A stretch of DNA of 64,000 bases from Lophius americanus (taxonomy: Eukaryota > Chordata > Actinopteri > Lophiiformes > Lophiidae). Where the stretch lies: contig JBBDHG010000063.1 in NCBI GenBank assembly GCA_037951165.1, positions 2,462,501-2,526,500 on the forward strand, written 5' to 3'. The notes below the pieces were generated by a model. It was not told where the DNA came from and did not search any database. It saw only the letters and a list, made by a program, of their open reading frames with translations. The stretch's first letter is position 1. Each line of letters opens with the position of its first letter. Positions 37,900 through 49,737 of this stretch are shown piece after piece. The position numbers and the translations under genes are program-made.

Positions 37900-38045
37900 A
37901 GGCAAACAAATGTATTACCCTGCACCCACTATCTGCTGCACAATCTTTTCCCCAAGTTTTGTGGGAATCCGTTTCATAGTTTTGGTGTCTTCTTGTCAAC
38001 ATACAACGCGACAAACATTGTTACCTCCTTAGTGGACAACAGCAG
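37900..38045 (+). repeat. R2 dispersed repeat, degraded copy
   Basis: GGGAATCCGTTTCATAGTTT, then GTCAACATACAACGCGACAA and ATTGTTACCTCCTTAG run in the same order as the R2 copy at 58330-58600 (AAATCGGTCC, TAGTTTTTCGG, CAACAAACAAACAG, ATAACCTCGTTG). Confidence 0.5.
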
Positions 38046-41000
38046 TATCCGCAAAATGAAATCCATCTCCAAGGCTTTACTGGCTGGTGGGCTAATAGTT
38101 TTTTTTGATAATTGTGTGTTTGGTGCTAACGTTAACAGGTTAGCCTGTGAGCAGAGTTTCTTGCTTCCAGAGCACTTGTTTACTGTCAGAAAGGATAATT
38201 GATAATTTCAACATTATGGGTGAACATGGGAGTTTCTTACTGCCAGAGCAGCTAACTGGTACCATGACAGAGCGTTACTGGGCACTACTGTGGGTGTCGT
38301 GCCAATCTGCTAGTTGCAGAATCTTGTAGCCGCTGCAGCGACTTACTCTTCAAATCTGCCTCTTTTTACAACATGATCATCGATGGCGTTCTCCTAACTG
38401 CCTTACTATGTCTCGCTCACAAAATATAAACATTTTCAAAATGAATGCAAACAATATAGACAAAGGGTGTGAAAAGCAGGCAGCTTATTCACAATCGTTC
38501 TATAGCTTTAGTAATAAACGCTATGTTGGAAAACTCTGGTCATTCTCAGTGAGGGCATGGCCAGGGTGCTGATAGACACATATGTAGATGGAGAGATAGA
38601 CAGGCAGTCAAAGAACTGAGTGGATTTCTTTAGACTGGCTAACTTAGCTGTGAGCAGCATACTGCATGATGCGTTCAATGTCTATTAATTTACAACCAGT
38701 TTCGGGCGTAGCAGAGTTGAAACATATTCGTCATAAAGGAGCAATTTGTAGACATTTTCATGGCAATATCAAATTGATATTACAGAAGGGGATTGTTAAG
38801 AACGTTTTACGATAAAATATTTTAACCTTCTTGTCGCCCCCCTACACTGAAATTAGATTTTCATCGATTTGGTCAAAAATAATGTAATATTTGGTTTTGA
38901 CCATATTACTATTTTATTATTTTATTACTATTACTATAATTTGCTGAATCTGGCAAAGCGTCCTCCTTTTTGATTTTATAAAAGTGGCCACTCTGACTCA
39001 TGCATTTAAGCTTGGATTGTTTGATGATGAAGGACATTTCGACACTGAAATGTAAAACAGATCGACCGTAAAAATTGTGTGATTTATCTCTGCTATGTTT
39101 GAAAATGTGCAAAAATGGATGAAAATGTGTCGTTTATGTTACATCGGCTGATATTTTTCATCTCACTCTTGGAAAGAGAGCAACAGTCCTCAGCACATTT
39201 CCCAAAGTGTCAAACTATTTTTTGAAGCACAAATCCAATCTAGTTGTCATAATAACTTCTTGCCTCATCAAACCAAACAATTTTATAAACCCAGCTTAAA
39301 AGGCAACGTGCAGATGCAGAGCCTCTCCTCCAGGGGTTTTTATCGAACAGCTACCAGCTGAAGGACAGTGCCATCCCCATGTCACGTCTGCTGCCTCTCG
39401 CTGTGGCTAATCGTACCACAAACTGCCCCTGTGGGACCCTCCGTCAGCGCTGGAGCTGTAAATAACGTCTTTCAATAAATGCCTGCCACACACTGAAGCC
39501 TTACATTTGATGCAGCTTCGGTGGGGGATGGAAATGCATAATTAGCCCACAAAAACAAAACGTCTGCACAGTCAAATGTTGGAACAGAGTTGGTGACATC
39601 TTTGGCTCTGGCGAGGGGACCACACTCAGGCCTTTATTACCTGGACTACGTGGCCAGCCGTCTGGGGATGGCCGAGCACTGATTCAGTGTGGTCTTCTGG
39701 GAACTGGTTTCTCAAGTAAAAGCTCTCTTTGTCAATAAGTGAAGCTTCGCTGTCCGCGACTTTCAATACCAAAGTGGCAACAGTCTCGAGCGATGTCTGT
39801 AAGAAGCTGGCTTCCCGGCTGTTTGCTGAAAGACATCTGCTGTGGTGGGAATGTTTGCGAAGGTGACTCATTAGCCCTCAGCGTTCAAATTAAGCAGCAA
39901 ATCAACAGGCTTTTTTTTTTCTTTGAAAACTAGCACCGTGACTAACTTTTGCCCAAACTGGGACAGTTAAGATGACTGAGTGTATTCCTGAGTAAAACTC
40001 AACAAATGCCCGTTTAAGATGGATCATCATTTGAAAGGATGTGGAAACCCTTAGCAAGCTGCAGACGGCGGGAGTTTCCACTCTCCGTCTGTTGGTGTAA
40101 AACGTGCGGCGGAGCAAGTGCTGAGACTGTGACATTTTTCATTAGGTTTTCTGACCAAAGAAATGTATTAAGAACATTGATCCCAAGCCAGAAAAAAAAA
40201 GAAAAGGTTTTGCTGTCATACACATGATATCTGTCTCTAACAGATATGAAGTCTGCTAACACATCTATTAATTACCAAATAGTCCGATGGTTTTATTGTT
40301 CATGTTGTTGGCAGGAAAAGGTTGTTTATTCGAGACTCAAACACTGAAACTTTATCGAATGAATCACTTCGAAGCTCTCAGAGCACTGTGGAGTCAACAT
40401 TAGCCCCTGAACTGGAGGTCACACTTATACCTACAGTACGACAGTGCAATCTGGATATACTATTTCATTTTCTGTGATGAATGGCGTGAGTCATGACGGC
40501 CTGTTTAGGGCTTCATGTCCGCCTGGAGAGGCTCAACTACTCAGCTGTTTTATGCTATAATTAAAACAGTGAAAAACGAAAGGGCCTACTAGCATAAACC
40601 TCGTCAAGAGAGACACGAGACAAACGAACCACAGAATGTTTCACATCCAGTCCACGGGAGAATAATAAGCTATTACTGCAGTGGCAACTATTCCGGGAAT
40701 TTGTTTTTCCAGCAAAGAATAAATTCAACATTTAATAAAAACATATCACAGAAAATAGTTAGAATAGTTTTATACTGTTTTACAGTATACAACAGTTTAA
40801 ATGTTAGCACAAAGAAGAGGAATATAGAAAATCTTTCCAAAATGTAAATGAATGTTTCAAGATTTAAGTGGTTAAATATCCTCTTGATGTAGCAAGCTAA
40901 ATCAAATATACGTCAAATGAAATTAAAGTACTGGTTTTGCCAAACTTGTGTGAGTGATTTGTTCGGTTTCCCCACCTCTTCTGAATTTCACTGCTAACTA

Positions 41001-41790
41001 ATAACATAACAGGAAATAACCTGTCTGATTGTTCCATTTCACAGTATGCCTCATTTCAGCTGCTGACTTTCAAAGTAGCTGCAGATGTAGGTGGCTTTGG
41101 ATGGGACAGGAATTTCTTTGGTGAAAAAGACATGTGATCCTATTTAATGACAGCTTTCATTTTTCACATTAAAACTTGGATTCTCACTGTATTGGAACAA
41201 TCTTACTGAGACCATTAAAAGATGCATTTATGAAGTCCCTGGGCCAATTTTTTTTTATCCCCATTACATCACTTTGCTGAGTAGTAAAAACAAATCTGAA
41301 TTATGTAATAGGCCTATTAAATTCCACAATGGGAAAATGGGCAAATGAAACTTAATTTTTTTCTCTTTTTCTCTTTTCTTGTCAAATTGGCATTTATCAG
41401 TTGCCCATCTAAAATAAATGCCACACATCAGCTCAGGTTACAGTGAGTCCATGGTGACGTATCAGCTCTTATTTTCAGCTCTTACATTCATATTGTTGGA
41501 ATAAACATGTTAAAATCTCAAAGACAAAGCAGTTGATTAACACTCAAAAACATGAAATTATTGGTTGGCTCAAGGCATGTAGGCCATTTAAATATAATTT
41601 GATACTGTACTGCATGCTTGGAGTAAATGTTTTCACCTTAATACTGTGTTGTGTCCACAAAATTCGAAATGAACCAGTCTAAATGCTCAGTATAAGTTGA
41701 GCCTTCTGCAGCAAGAGTTTAGCTCTGCAGAAATTAAGTCATACTATGGTTCCATCTAGTGGCAGCTTTTCACGCTGTGGCAGAGTAAGG
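38046..41790. other. intergenic between angptl1 and tada1
   Basis: No exon, RNA gene or element of known family is recognised in this AT-rich stretch. Several short ORFs on both strands lack protein-like composition. Confidence 0.5.
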
Positions 41791-41795
41791 ATGTG

Positions 41796-41842
41796 TAATT
41801 TCGCATTTTAAAACAAACAAATTGTTTTAAAATGCGAAATTA
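41796..41842. repeat. perfect 21-bp inverted repeat with 5-nt loop
   Basis: Positions 41796-41816 are the exact reverse complement of 41822-41842, with the loop ACAAA between. The arm starts TAATTTCGCATTTTAAAA. It lies about 330 bp upstream of the tada1 start codon. It may be a small inverted-repeat element or a hairpin-forming site. No function is known. Confidence 0.95.
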
Positions 41843-42146
41843 AACCAGTCAAGGTTTTTGATTGCTTTGTCTGGGTTGTGGGATCCCCCAGACAGATATG
41901 ACCGAAATTAATAAACGTAATTGTTAAGAAAAATAATGCCTGTCTTGTATCAATCATCTGGCAAAAGCCATTACTTAAGTATCAAACTATAAATCTATAT
42001 ACTTGTAAGTATAGTCAGGTTAAGTAAATGCTTACGCTTCTTCGACTATGAGTGTGATATTTAAATGTAAAAGATAATATCCTTACTGATTTGTTGCGAA
42101 GAAGTTCATTTAAGAAATTGTAAAAATGCCCCCTGTCGCCGCTCGA

Positions 42147-42154
42147 TGACGTCA
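42147..42154 (+). promoter_or_regulatory. consensus CRE next to the tada1 start
   Basis: A perfect TGACGTCA (within ATGACGTCAT) lies 15 bp before the tada1 ATG, in the only GC-rich patch of the area. It fits a CREB/ATF site in a short-5'-UTR housekeeping promoter. Binding is inferred from the motif only. Confidence 0.6.
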
Positions 42155-42169
42155 TCTCCACTCTACACC

Positions 42170-45100
42170 ATGGCAGCTAATTCTAGCGAGCTTGAGGTTG
42201 CTAAGAAGAATTTAACTGATGCGATTGGTGACAATGTGAAGCAGTAAGTAAAACATTTTTTGTGTCTTTAATATTTGCTGTGTTATTGTAAACCCTATTT
42301 TTCTGATTTTCAGCTGAATGCTAAGTCATTTTCAATTAGTTAGCTATGTGCAAATTGCCGCAAGCTAACACTTGCTAATGTTTGCTATATAATAGAAATC
42401 AATAAGACTGTATTTATGCAGGTATCATAATTTGAATGTGTTCAAAAACGGACTAATATAAATATATCATTTAAACTAGACGATTAATATCTTTGTTTCA
42501 ATATGTATTGTGATTCACCGTCGAAATTATCGTGTTTTTTCCACAAATACGATGTGAGCTCACGCCGAACAGCCGTAACATTATAACCTCTAACAGTCAA
42601 ATAAAATCGATTATCGCGTTAAGGTGTAACGCGATAATCAATTTTAAAGTTATTATTTCAGCAGTTTGAGACTTGTTCCAAATGTAAAGTGCGTAATAAA
42701 ATTAAATGTATTATCATTATTATTATTATTATTATTAAGGTGTTACCTGTACGTATAGGCAGAGTAGCTAGTGCGCTCCAGTACCAAGGAAGTGCCACTG
42801 TAGAACAACTTGCTAAATAAGTAATCGTTTTTTTTGTATAACTACAGACTGACTTAAGTGCCCGTTTTGTCCTGATTCCACTGACAAAAAAGATGCTACA
42901 GTTACCATCTCAGAACCTTAAGATGCAGAAATGGAATTCCTAGTCTATTTACAGAACTGAAAAGACTGTCCCCTAACTTCTAAGTGCCAGATACATGAGC
43001 AAACATTAAGAGGTGTTGTGGAGTTCATGGCTCCACAGGTCAGACCTGCTTTGTTGGCAAATTTGGACCTATACAATAGTAAGCAGGTGGTTATACCGTT
43101 ATGGCTTTTGATTTGGAAAAATTTGTTAAACATATTTCATTAGTCACTAAATGGGATAGTTTATTGTGTCTAGTAGTTGTTCTCATGAAATGAAGGTAAT
43201 GTTGTAAAATGCAGAGTAAATGATTAAATAAAGTTTGTCCTGTATACCTGATTTTCAGTTACTGGGCAAACCTGAAACTATGGTTTAAGCAAAAAATCAG
43301 CAAAGAGGAATTTGACACAGAGGCACGTCGTCTGTTGGCGCAAGATAATGGTTAGTATGCAGGAAAACAAAATTTGATCTGGAAAACATTATGCTATTTA
43401 TAAAATGTTTATTTTTACTTCCTCCCTTCTTCCCCCGCAGTCCAAGTTCACAATGACTTTCTCCTGGCTATTCTCACACGCTGCCAGATCATTGTATCCA
43501 CACCAGGTACAATGTTATAATTAACTCTTTTCCTAATTAAACTACATGCAAGCTCTCATTTACATTTAATGAAAGTGAATTCAAACCTGTTTTTCTATAA
43601 TGTGTTTTAATTTCATTGGCTTTTTTTATTCATTACTTTCAGTTTTCAGACACATTTAACAAATTGCAGTTAAGGTGTTGGATTATGAGGACATAATAAT
43701 AGGTAGGTGTGTGGCAATTGACAATGTTGAATTGTCCACTGGATAAAAAGATAAATTTCTCAAGAGCCAGTTAGAGGTTATCGTAATTTTCATTCCTGTA
43801 ATTGAATTAAAAGTAAGTATATAAGGCAGCACATTGGCATGGTTATCTCACAGCAAAATGTTCTAAATACAATTCCACAAGTGGACTTGGGGCTTTTCTG
43901 TGTAGAGTTTGCATATCTACCTCATGTTTGTGAAAATTCCCTCTAGGGCCTTCAATTTTCTCCCCTAGTCAAAAACCATGCGATGAATGCTTTTTGTCTT
44001 TATGGCTACGTTCACACTGCCAGTTTTAATGCTCAATTCCAATTTTTTCTTAGATCGGATTGTTTTGTGTAGCTGTTCACATTACTCTTACAGTGTGACT
44101 TATATCTGATTCCAGTATGAACACCTCAATGACCAAAGCTGACCCGCATGCGCAAAAGAACAGAAACAAAAGATATCAACCACTGCATGTTGTACTACGA
44201 TAGCAAATTTTAAACAGACATGTGTCTGATTTAGGGCTAAATATGGTAGATGTCTGAATTGGAGCTGGAAAACATCAGATGCCAGCCATGTGAGCAAAAA
44301 ATCCGACCTGGGCCACATTTTTCCTGCATTGTTGATTGTCGGCCCTGGTATGGATTGGCTGCTTTACCGAAGTGTATTATTTCTCTCCCAGTGTCAACTG
44401 AGATAGGCTCCAGACCCTATGACACCCTACATAGGATATGTGGTTACAGGAAATGGTTGGAGCAATAGTCTTTTTTTTATTGCACATTCACTTAAGCTAC
44501 TTCAATGTGTCTTATGATTTATGTTCTTTCTTTGTCCTCTAGAGGGCAGCGGCCCATTACAGTGGCAAGGTGGCTCTGCTTCAAAGCCTGGTAAACCCAA
44601 AGGAAAGAAGAAATGTTCCTCCAGACAGAAATTTGATGTAAGTGCCAAGGCTCAAATTAAAACGATCAAATAAGTTAAATGCTCAAATTAGGGATGTAAG
44701 AACATATGTGTGGAGGTTCATGACATCTCATCAATCAGTAAGTTTTGGATGAATTGATTGTCATCTGGATATTTGTATATCTTATTTGTGGCTGTAGCAT
44801 CGTTTCCAGCCTCAGAACCCCCTCAGCGCTGCCCAGCCTTTCAGCCCGCGGGAGGTGGGTGGTGAGGAGGAGGAGCTGCGTCTCAGTGCCCACACTATGC
44901 TGCTACCGACGCGGGGCCAGATGGAGGCCCGTATGATGGTGACGGCCTTTGAGTTGGGCTTGGATAACATCACAGAAGATTCTGTCAACACCATGATCTA
45001 TGCTGTTGAGGTTTGTAGAAATTACCCACCAACAATACAAACCCTAAACAACTTTGCCTGGATATGCTTTAAAATCAGAATGAGTACTATTAGAGTAAGA

Positions 45101-46866
45101 TGGAGAATTCTGTCGTGTGAATAAGGGCCTGTCCAAGTAGATGGGTGGACATGGGTGGACACTAAGCATTTTATAAAAATATTCGCTCAGACATACGGGG
45201 CTCTAACAAAACTCCCATGAAGCATCAGCGTAATTCCTTTTGTCCACAAAAGAGAATCACTTTCAAGATTCAAATATTCAGTATTCAAAGCGTTTACATC
45301 TTTATATCAAGACCTTCCTTCTGCTTGTTTTATTATTTTTGATAATTTTGATGTGTTCAGGAAATATTTGGGTGTTGGTTACTCAGGTGATGGACAGCAA
45401 AGCCAAATTTTTAATTTGACAACCAAGCAACTTTCTGAATTGGGTTCACAAGTAGAAAATAGATCAAAATATGCCATTTATTTTCATTGACAGTCCGTTC
45501 CAGACAGAGTTTAAAATTAATGTTTCTGATGTATTATCTATGACAGGAAGTTGTGTTTTAACACAACGTGACCTATTGTCTGTATTTCTTTCAGCACCAC
45601 TTGAAAGATATTCTGACCGCTGTAATCACCCGGAGGAAGGCGTATCGGTTACGAGATGGTCACTTCCCCTATGCGTTTGGCAGTGATGTCACACCGCAAC
45701 CTTATCTGAAAAACAGCCTTGCTGCTTATCACAGCGTCACTGAATGGTAGGGACAATGTTGAACACTCTCACTGGCTGATAAACTTTGTGCAGGTTTAAT
45801 AAAACAGAGAGAAGTTAATGTAGACACCAATATTCTTCTGCTCTTAAAGGTGAGCATTTAAATGTTTTTGTATCTTGTGTCCGAATCTGGTCACATTTTT
45901 CATTTCACAGTGATTCACTTCTTTGTCTTGCTCTCAGTCCCCCGCCTAGTGCTTCCCTGCCTGCTGGCCCACCACCTCAGGTGTCACCCGACGAGGCCGA
46001 GCAACAAGCGGTTCACTTGTTGGCTTGTTCTGCAGACATGCTCCCTGCACCCCTTCCTCCAATCAGTAACTTTGATCTCTTGGAGGCATTACAGGTGAGA
46101 GGAATGTCCTCAACAAAAAAATGTGCAGCAGGGTAAAGTTTGGAGAACTTGGCCATTTAGCAATTCTGACACTATTAATAATAATAATAATAATATCATA
46201 ACATAGTTGAAATTTGTTTAAAGTAAAAACCATCCCACTTCTCACCAATAAAAATTATGTGACAGCAAATTTATTTTGGATATTGGTCAGTCAGGTGAAC
46301 AAAACAAAGTTTTAAAATGGGTTTAACTAATTATAGACTAAATAAATCAAAAGGTCAATAATCAATAGATAAGCCTAAAGAGTTTTTTAAAAAACAGGTT
46401 TAATTACAAAAAACCCAAATATAACGTCATAATTCATAATTGAGCATTACTTAACTTGTCTGTGTAGAAGTACCTGAGCCTTAACAAGCTTGCGTAAAAG
46501 AAAACATTTTAGGTCGTCACTGGTCATACAGGATATTGTTATATTTGCACATAAAACTGAGCTGGTGATGTATTTCATTCTTTCATTGACTATGTTATTG
46601 AGCGGTGCCTGCACACCTCTTTTATCACTTACTTTATTCACGTGAGTACTTCCGCCCTGCCTGAGAGAAGGTTATACGGTTTCACGTCTTACTCCAACAT
46701 TTCTCTCATGTAGGTTCACCACGGTGTGGTGCCCTCCCATACTGTGTACGCCTTGAATATGGAACGCATCCTGTCCCGTCTATGGCACCCAAGTCACGAA
46801 GAGCTTGAGCAGGACCACGTACACCGGCAGCGTCTCGCTGCGAAAGACGGCACGCTCGTCAGCTGA
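42170..46866 (+). CDS. tada1: transcriptional adaptor 1, SAGA complex subunit
   Basis: Subunit of the nuclear SAGA histone acetyltransferase coactivator, in its core module (yeast Hfi1/Ada1 family). Coding exons: 42170-42243, 43259-43350, 43441-43506, 44543-44637, 44798-45010, 45595-45746, 45938-46094, 46714-46866; phases agree and give 333 residues (human TADA1, 335). N-terminal ELEVAKKNLTDAIGDN and YWANLKLWFKQKISKEEFD are followed by HNDFLLAILTRCQIIVSTP, a lysine-rich KPGKPKGKKK segment, then HTMLLPTRGQMEARMMVTAF and RRKAYRLRDGHFPYAFGS. The last is the histone-fold-like region. The end is LWHPSHEELEQD...QRLAAKDG. Start ATG 42170 (ACCATGG) matches the family N-terminus. Exon 1 ends CA and exon 2 begins T, so His replaces the Gln of human NVKQYWAN. 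A poly(A) signal lies shortly after the stop. Confidence 0.97.
42603..42645. repeat. 19-bp inverted repeat with one mismatch, 5-nt loop
   Basis: 42603-42621 (AAAATCGATTATCGCGTTA) pairs with 42627-42645 with a single mismatch. It lies in the first intron of tada1 and contains CpG-rich ATCGCGTTA, unusual for its AT-rich surroundings. It is the second strong hairpin within 850 bp. Confidence 0.9.
42713..42738. repeat. (ATT)n microsatellite
   Basis: A run of ATT trinucleotides in the first intron of tada1. Confidence 0.85.
44004..44345 (+). repeat. dispersed repeat beginning GGCTACGTTCACACTGCC
   Basis: It starts GGCTACGTTCACACTGCCAG and contains GATCGGATTGTTTTGTG and further GTTCACATT and CAGTGTGA motifs. 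A fragment of it recurs at 22290-22375. The start is like that of non-autonomous hAT-type elements common in fish, but matching terminal repeats were not found. The class is therefore a guess. It lies in the tada1 intron before the exon at 44543. Confidence 0.5.
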
Positions 46867-46912
46867 GCTACACAGACTCATAACTTAATAACTCTGGGTA
46901 TCATCAGGAACC

Positions 46913-46918
46913 AATAAA
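46913..46918 (+). terminator. probable tada1 poly(A) signal
   Basis: AATAAA 47 nt after the tada1 stop codon, the first canonical hexamer downstream. It implies a very short 3' UTR. No later hexamer is needed to explain the transcript. Confidence 0.6.
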
Positions 46919-47394
46919 TAATCCCCACACGGAACTCGATGAGGGTCATTGTGTTCTGAACACCTGATTTCCATATTTCTGGAAAAAAAAATCCCAATTG
47001 CACTAACAAAATGGAGGATAAGTGGATTTAGATGAAACAAAGACGTTGGACAGTGGACACAGAATGGGTCATCAGCACCAGCTAATGACTGCTGAATAAG
47101 CACAGCAGCAGCTTTGTTTTTGTCTGTTCTATCAGCCTTTTCAACAGTGGACCAACTATGATTTTGAGCTTCTGTTAAAAAATATTGAAAAGTATGTCAG
47201 GCACTGCGCAGGGCCGTTGTGGAACATTCTGCTGAGTTGTTATTGAGGTGTGTGTGTGGGAAAGAAGTGTGTACACGCCCAAGGGATTTCAAAGTATACC
47301 ACTTTTTTTGTGCAAACCTGCTTGAGTATTTAGTGTTGTATGGAAATCAGAACGTGGATTATGTTTCCTATTCTTTTTTTATTTTTGCATCTTA

Positions 47395-48010
47395 ATTTTA
47401 ATTGATTACAGCAGCAATCTTCTTCATGGACTGACTCAACCTCTGGATGATGTCATGCTGCGGGATGGCGGCCCACTCCTTAGTCAGACCTGCTGCTAAG
47501 ACCATGGAGGATGATCAAACTCACTCAACCCACCCCACAGGTTTCTAGTGAGGATGGGGTACATCTCTGGCCAGTTAAAAAACTGACATCATTCTACGGT
47601 CACAAATGCAGTTTCTCCAGGCATCTTACCAAAAATGATTTATAGTTTTGCTGTGCAAAAGCCTACCATGTGTACCATTAGACTCTACTGCTGAATTCTG
47701 AGTCGTTGCCTATGGAACAACAGGACGTTTTACTCTGCCTACATAACACTGGTGTGGAGTCGCTATTGTACGATGTTAAGCATTCCCTACCCTAGCGTCT
47801 TGTTTAGTGGACCGCCCCACCTGCAGCATGCCAATGAGACAATCCTGGTCATGTTGCTTCAGCTGCGGCCATCTTGCAGATGCAGTTTTCGCCCCAATTT
47901 TCAGGGTTGGATTAGTTTAACAAAGGTGTGGTCATTCACAGAAACACTTTGTGGCTTAATAAGAGTTAACACGTTTGAGAGTATTCACAAAAATCGGTCA
48001 AGTACAACCA
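47395..48010. repeat. possible decayed DNA transposon
   Basis: GCTGCGGGATGGCGGCCCAC, CAGTTTCTCCAGGCATC, and later GGACCGCCCCACCTGCAGCA and CAATGAGACAATCCTGGTCA resemble phrases of old fish DNA elements that I cannot name with certainty. There is no intact ORF and there are no clear TIRs. It could also be unique sequence. Confidence 0.3.
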
Positions 48011-48960
48011 AACCTTGTATGTAAAGAATTATCTCAAATTGTTCCCTATACACACGTAGATGTACCGTGAGTTTAAAATAGTTTCTTCAAAATTGGACCA
48101 AAACAGCCCTTGAGTGTATATATTTACACACATGTCTAGATGTACACTTCACACATGTGATTTCTTCTAATCTGATTAGACCTTACCTCCTCAGGTTGAG
48201 TTTGGTGTAGCACATTTATGTGAGGACGAAGGTGGAAACTGTCTGGCCATTATAGGTGCGACAGAGATGTCAGTCAAGTGAAGTCTGCACAGGCTCCTGA
48301 GGCAGGTCTAATCAGGCAGTGAGTGAAAACACCTGAGGGTGTGTAGACTCTATGAACCTGCAAACAGCTGCCACCTGTGTCAGCATGCCCTTGTTAACAT
48401 ATATAGGTATTGTCCCTGTATGTTTGTAAAACCTTTATTAGTTTCTGCTTAAGGCTTGGTCCACAACACGTTTGTGTAAAATGCAGAATTGCGTGCCCTT
48501 CTGTCTGTCCAAAGCAGCTTTTGTTTGAGAATTTTGAACCACACCACACACTTTTTCTACATCTGGGTTTTTGTGTTGTAATTTATATCAAAACAGTATT
48601 TCAGAAAAAAAAATAAAGGCGCATGTTTTGTATAAATTGTTCACTTAACTTAATGGATTGAGAAATATCCTTTCTACAAATAATTCTTTTTTTTACCTCG
48701 ACACACTCAAAGAGTGTGTAAACAGATGCTTATCTCCCCATAGGTTTCTTGGAGTCAGCAGCTGCAGAGAGACAACGATGATTCACGCGCACCGAGGACC
48801 TCTGGCCATATTTGGTTATGTGCGTCTCACTTCCTACACCTCTGTGTCCAATGGGTGGCCTCGTAGGCTCACCAACCATTACAAGCGCCCTGCGCAGTGA
48901 CGATGACTCACAATCCTGACCGTCCCAGTTCCTTCAACAACAAACAGAACATGAAGTTGG
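48011..48960. other. intergenic between tada1 and jun
   Basis: No gene recognised. It lies downstream of both neighbours, since tada1 (+) and jun (-) are convergent. Short ORFs such as 48658-48900 lack family features. Confidence 0.5.
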
Positions 48961-48970
48961 CAATCAGTGA

Positions 48971-49737
48971 TTTATTATTCAGCGGGCACAAAAAAAGGCT
49001 GTACTCAAAGCTCGTATGTGCAACATTTTATTTTGACATATGTACAGTTTAAGTGCTCCAAAGACAGCGTACAAATATTACAAAGTGTTATTTCTGCTCT
49101 TACATTAGTCACACTATCACAAACTTGAAAGTTTAGAAAGTAAGGCAGTTTTTGTCAGTATACTACACACCTCGAAGAGTCCTTGCTTAAAAGGTGTGTG
49201 ACTATGTTAGTGCTGCTCTGCACATGTAAAGTCGCTGGTGGGATGCTCAGTGCTTAACTTGTATATAAAGATGCATACATTGCTACTTGGTATAGTGGAA
49301 GATTTGCAGGGTAAGGCCTTGATCACATTGTGTTTCTGTTTGCAGTTTGATTCCACTGCCTCGTCAGAATGCAAGACTGCATGTGGTTTCTCAACTTATA
49401 AGTATAGACAATCTCAAGGTAGTGGCGTGTGCCATACTACCTTGTCTGAGTACAAATTTGAATACAAAAGAAAACATTGTTATGGGTATCCAACAGTAAA
49501 AGTCTTATCAGACGCCTATTTGGAGCATAATGTTCCCTTTGAAACGTGTCCATCCATCTACTCTGTAATATTTCATCATGCGGAAGCATTACAAGAGTCC
49601 TATGTGTCTTTATTGGACGCAGCCTGAGTGGATAAGTTGGTGGAGTCCCCTCTCCTCCCCCACAGGCTGGAAAGGCTCCTCTTTTTAAAGCTGCATTTGG
49701 TCCCAAATAAATGTCCTTTTTTCCCCCCTCGGTGCGC
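48971..49737 (-). other. jun 3' UTR with two candidate poly(A) signals
   Basis: Directly downstream of the jun stop codon on the minus strand. AATAAA on that strand occurs at 49032-49027 and 48976-48971, giving a 3' UTR of about 700-770 nt. It contains ATTTA-like AU-rich pentamers (for example within GGACATTTATTTG, 49713-49701), the kind that destabilise immediate-early mRNAs. The ends are inferred. Confidence 0.6.

Noticed and set aside
49238..49627. 129-codon + strand ORF in the jun 3' UTR
   Set aside because: No family features. It lies in the transcribed 3' region of jun on the opposite strand.
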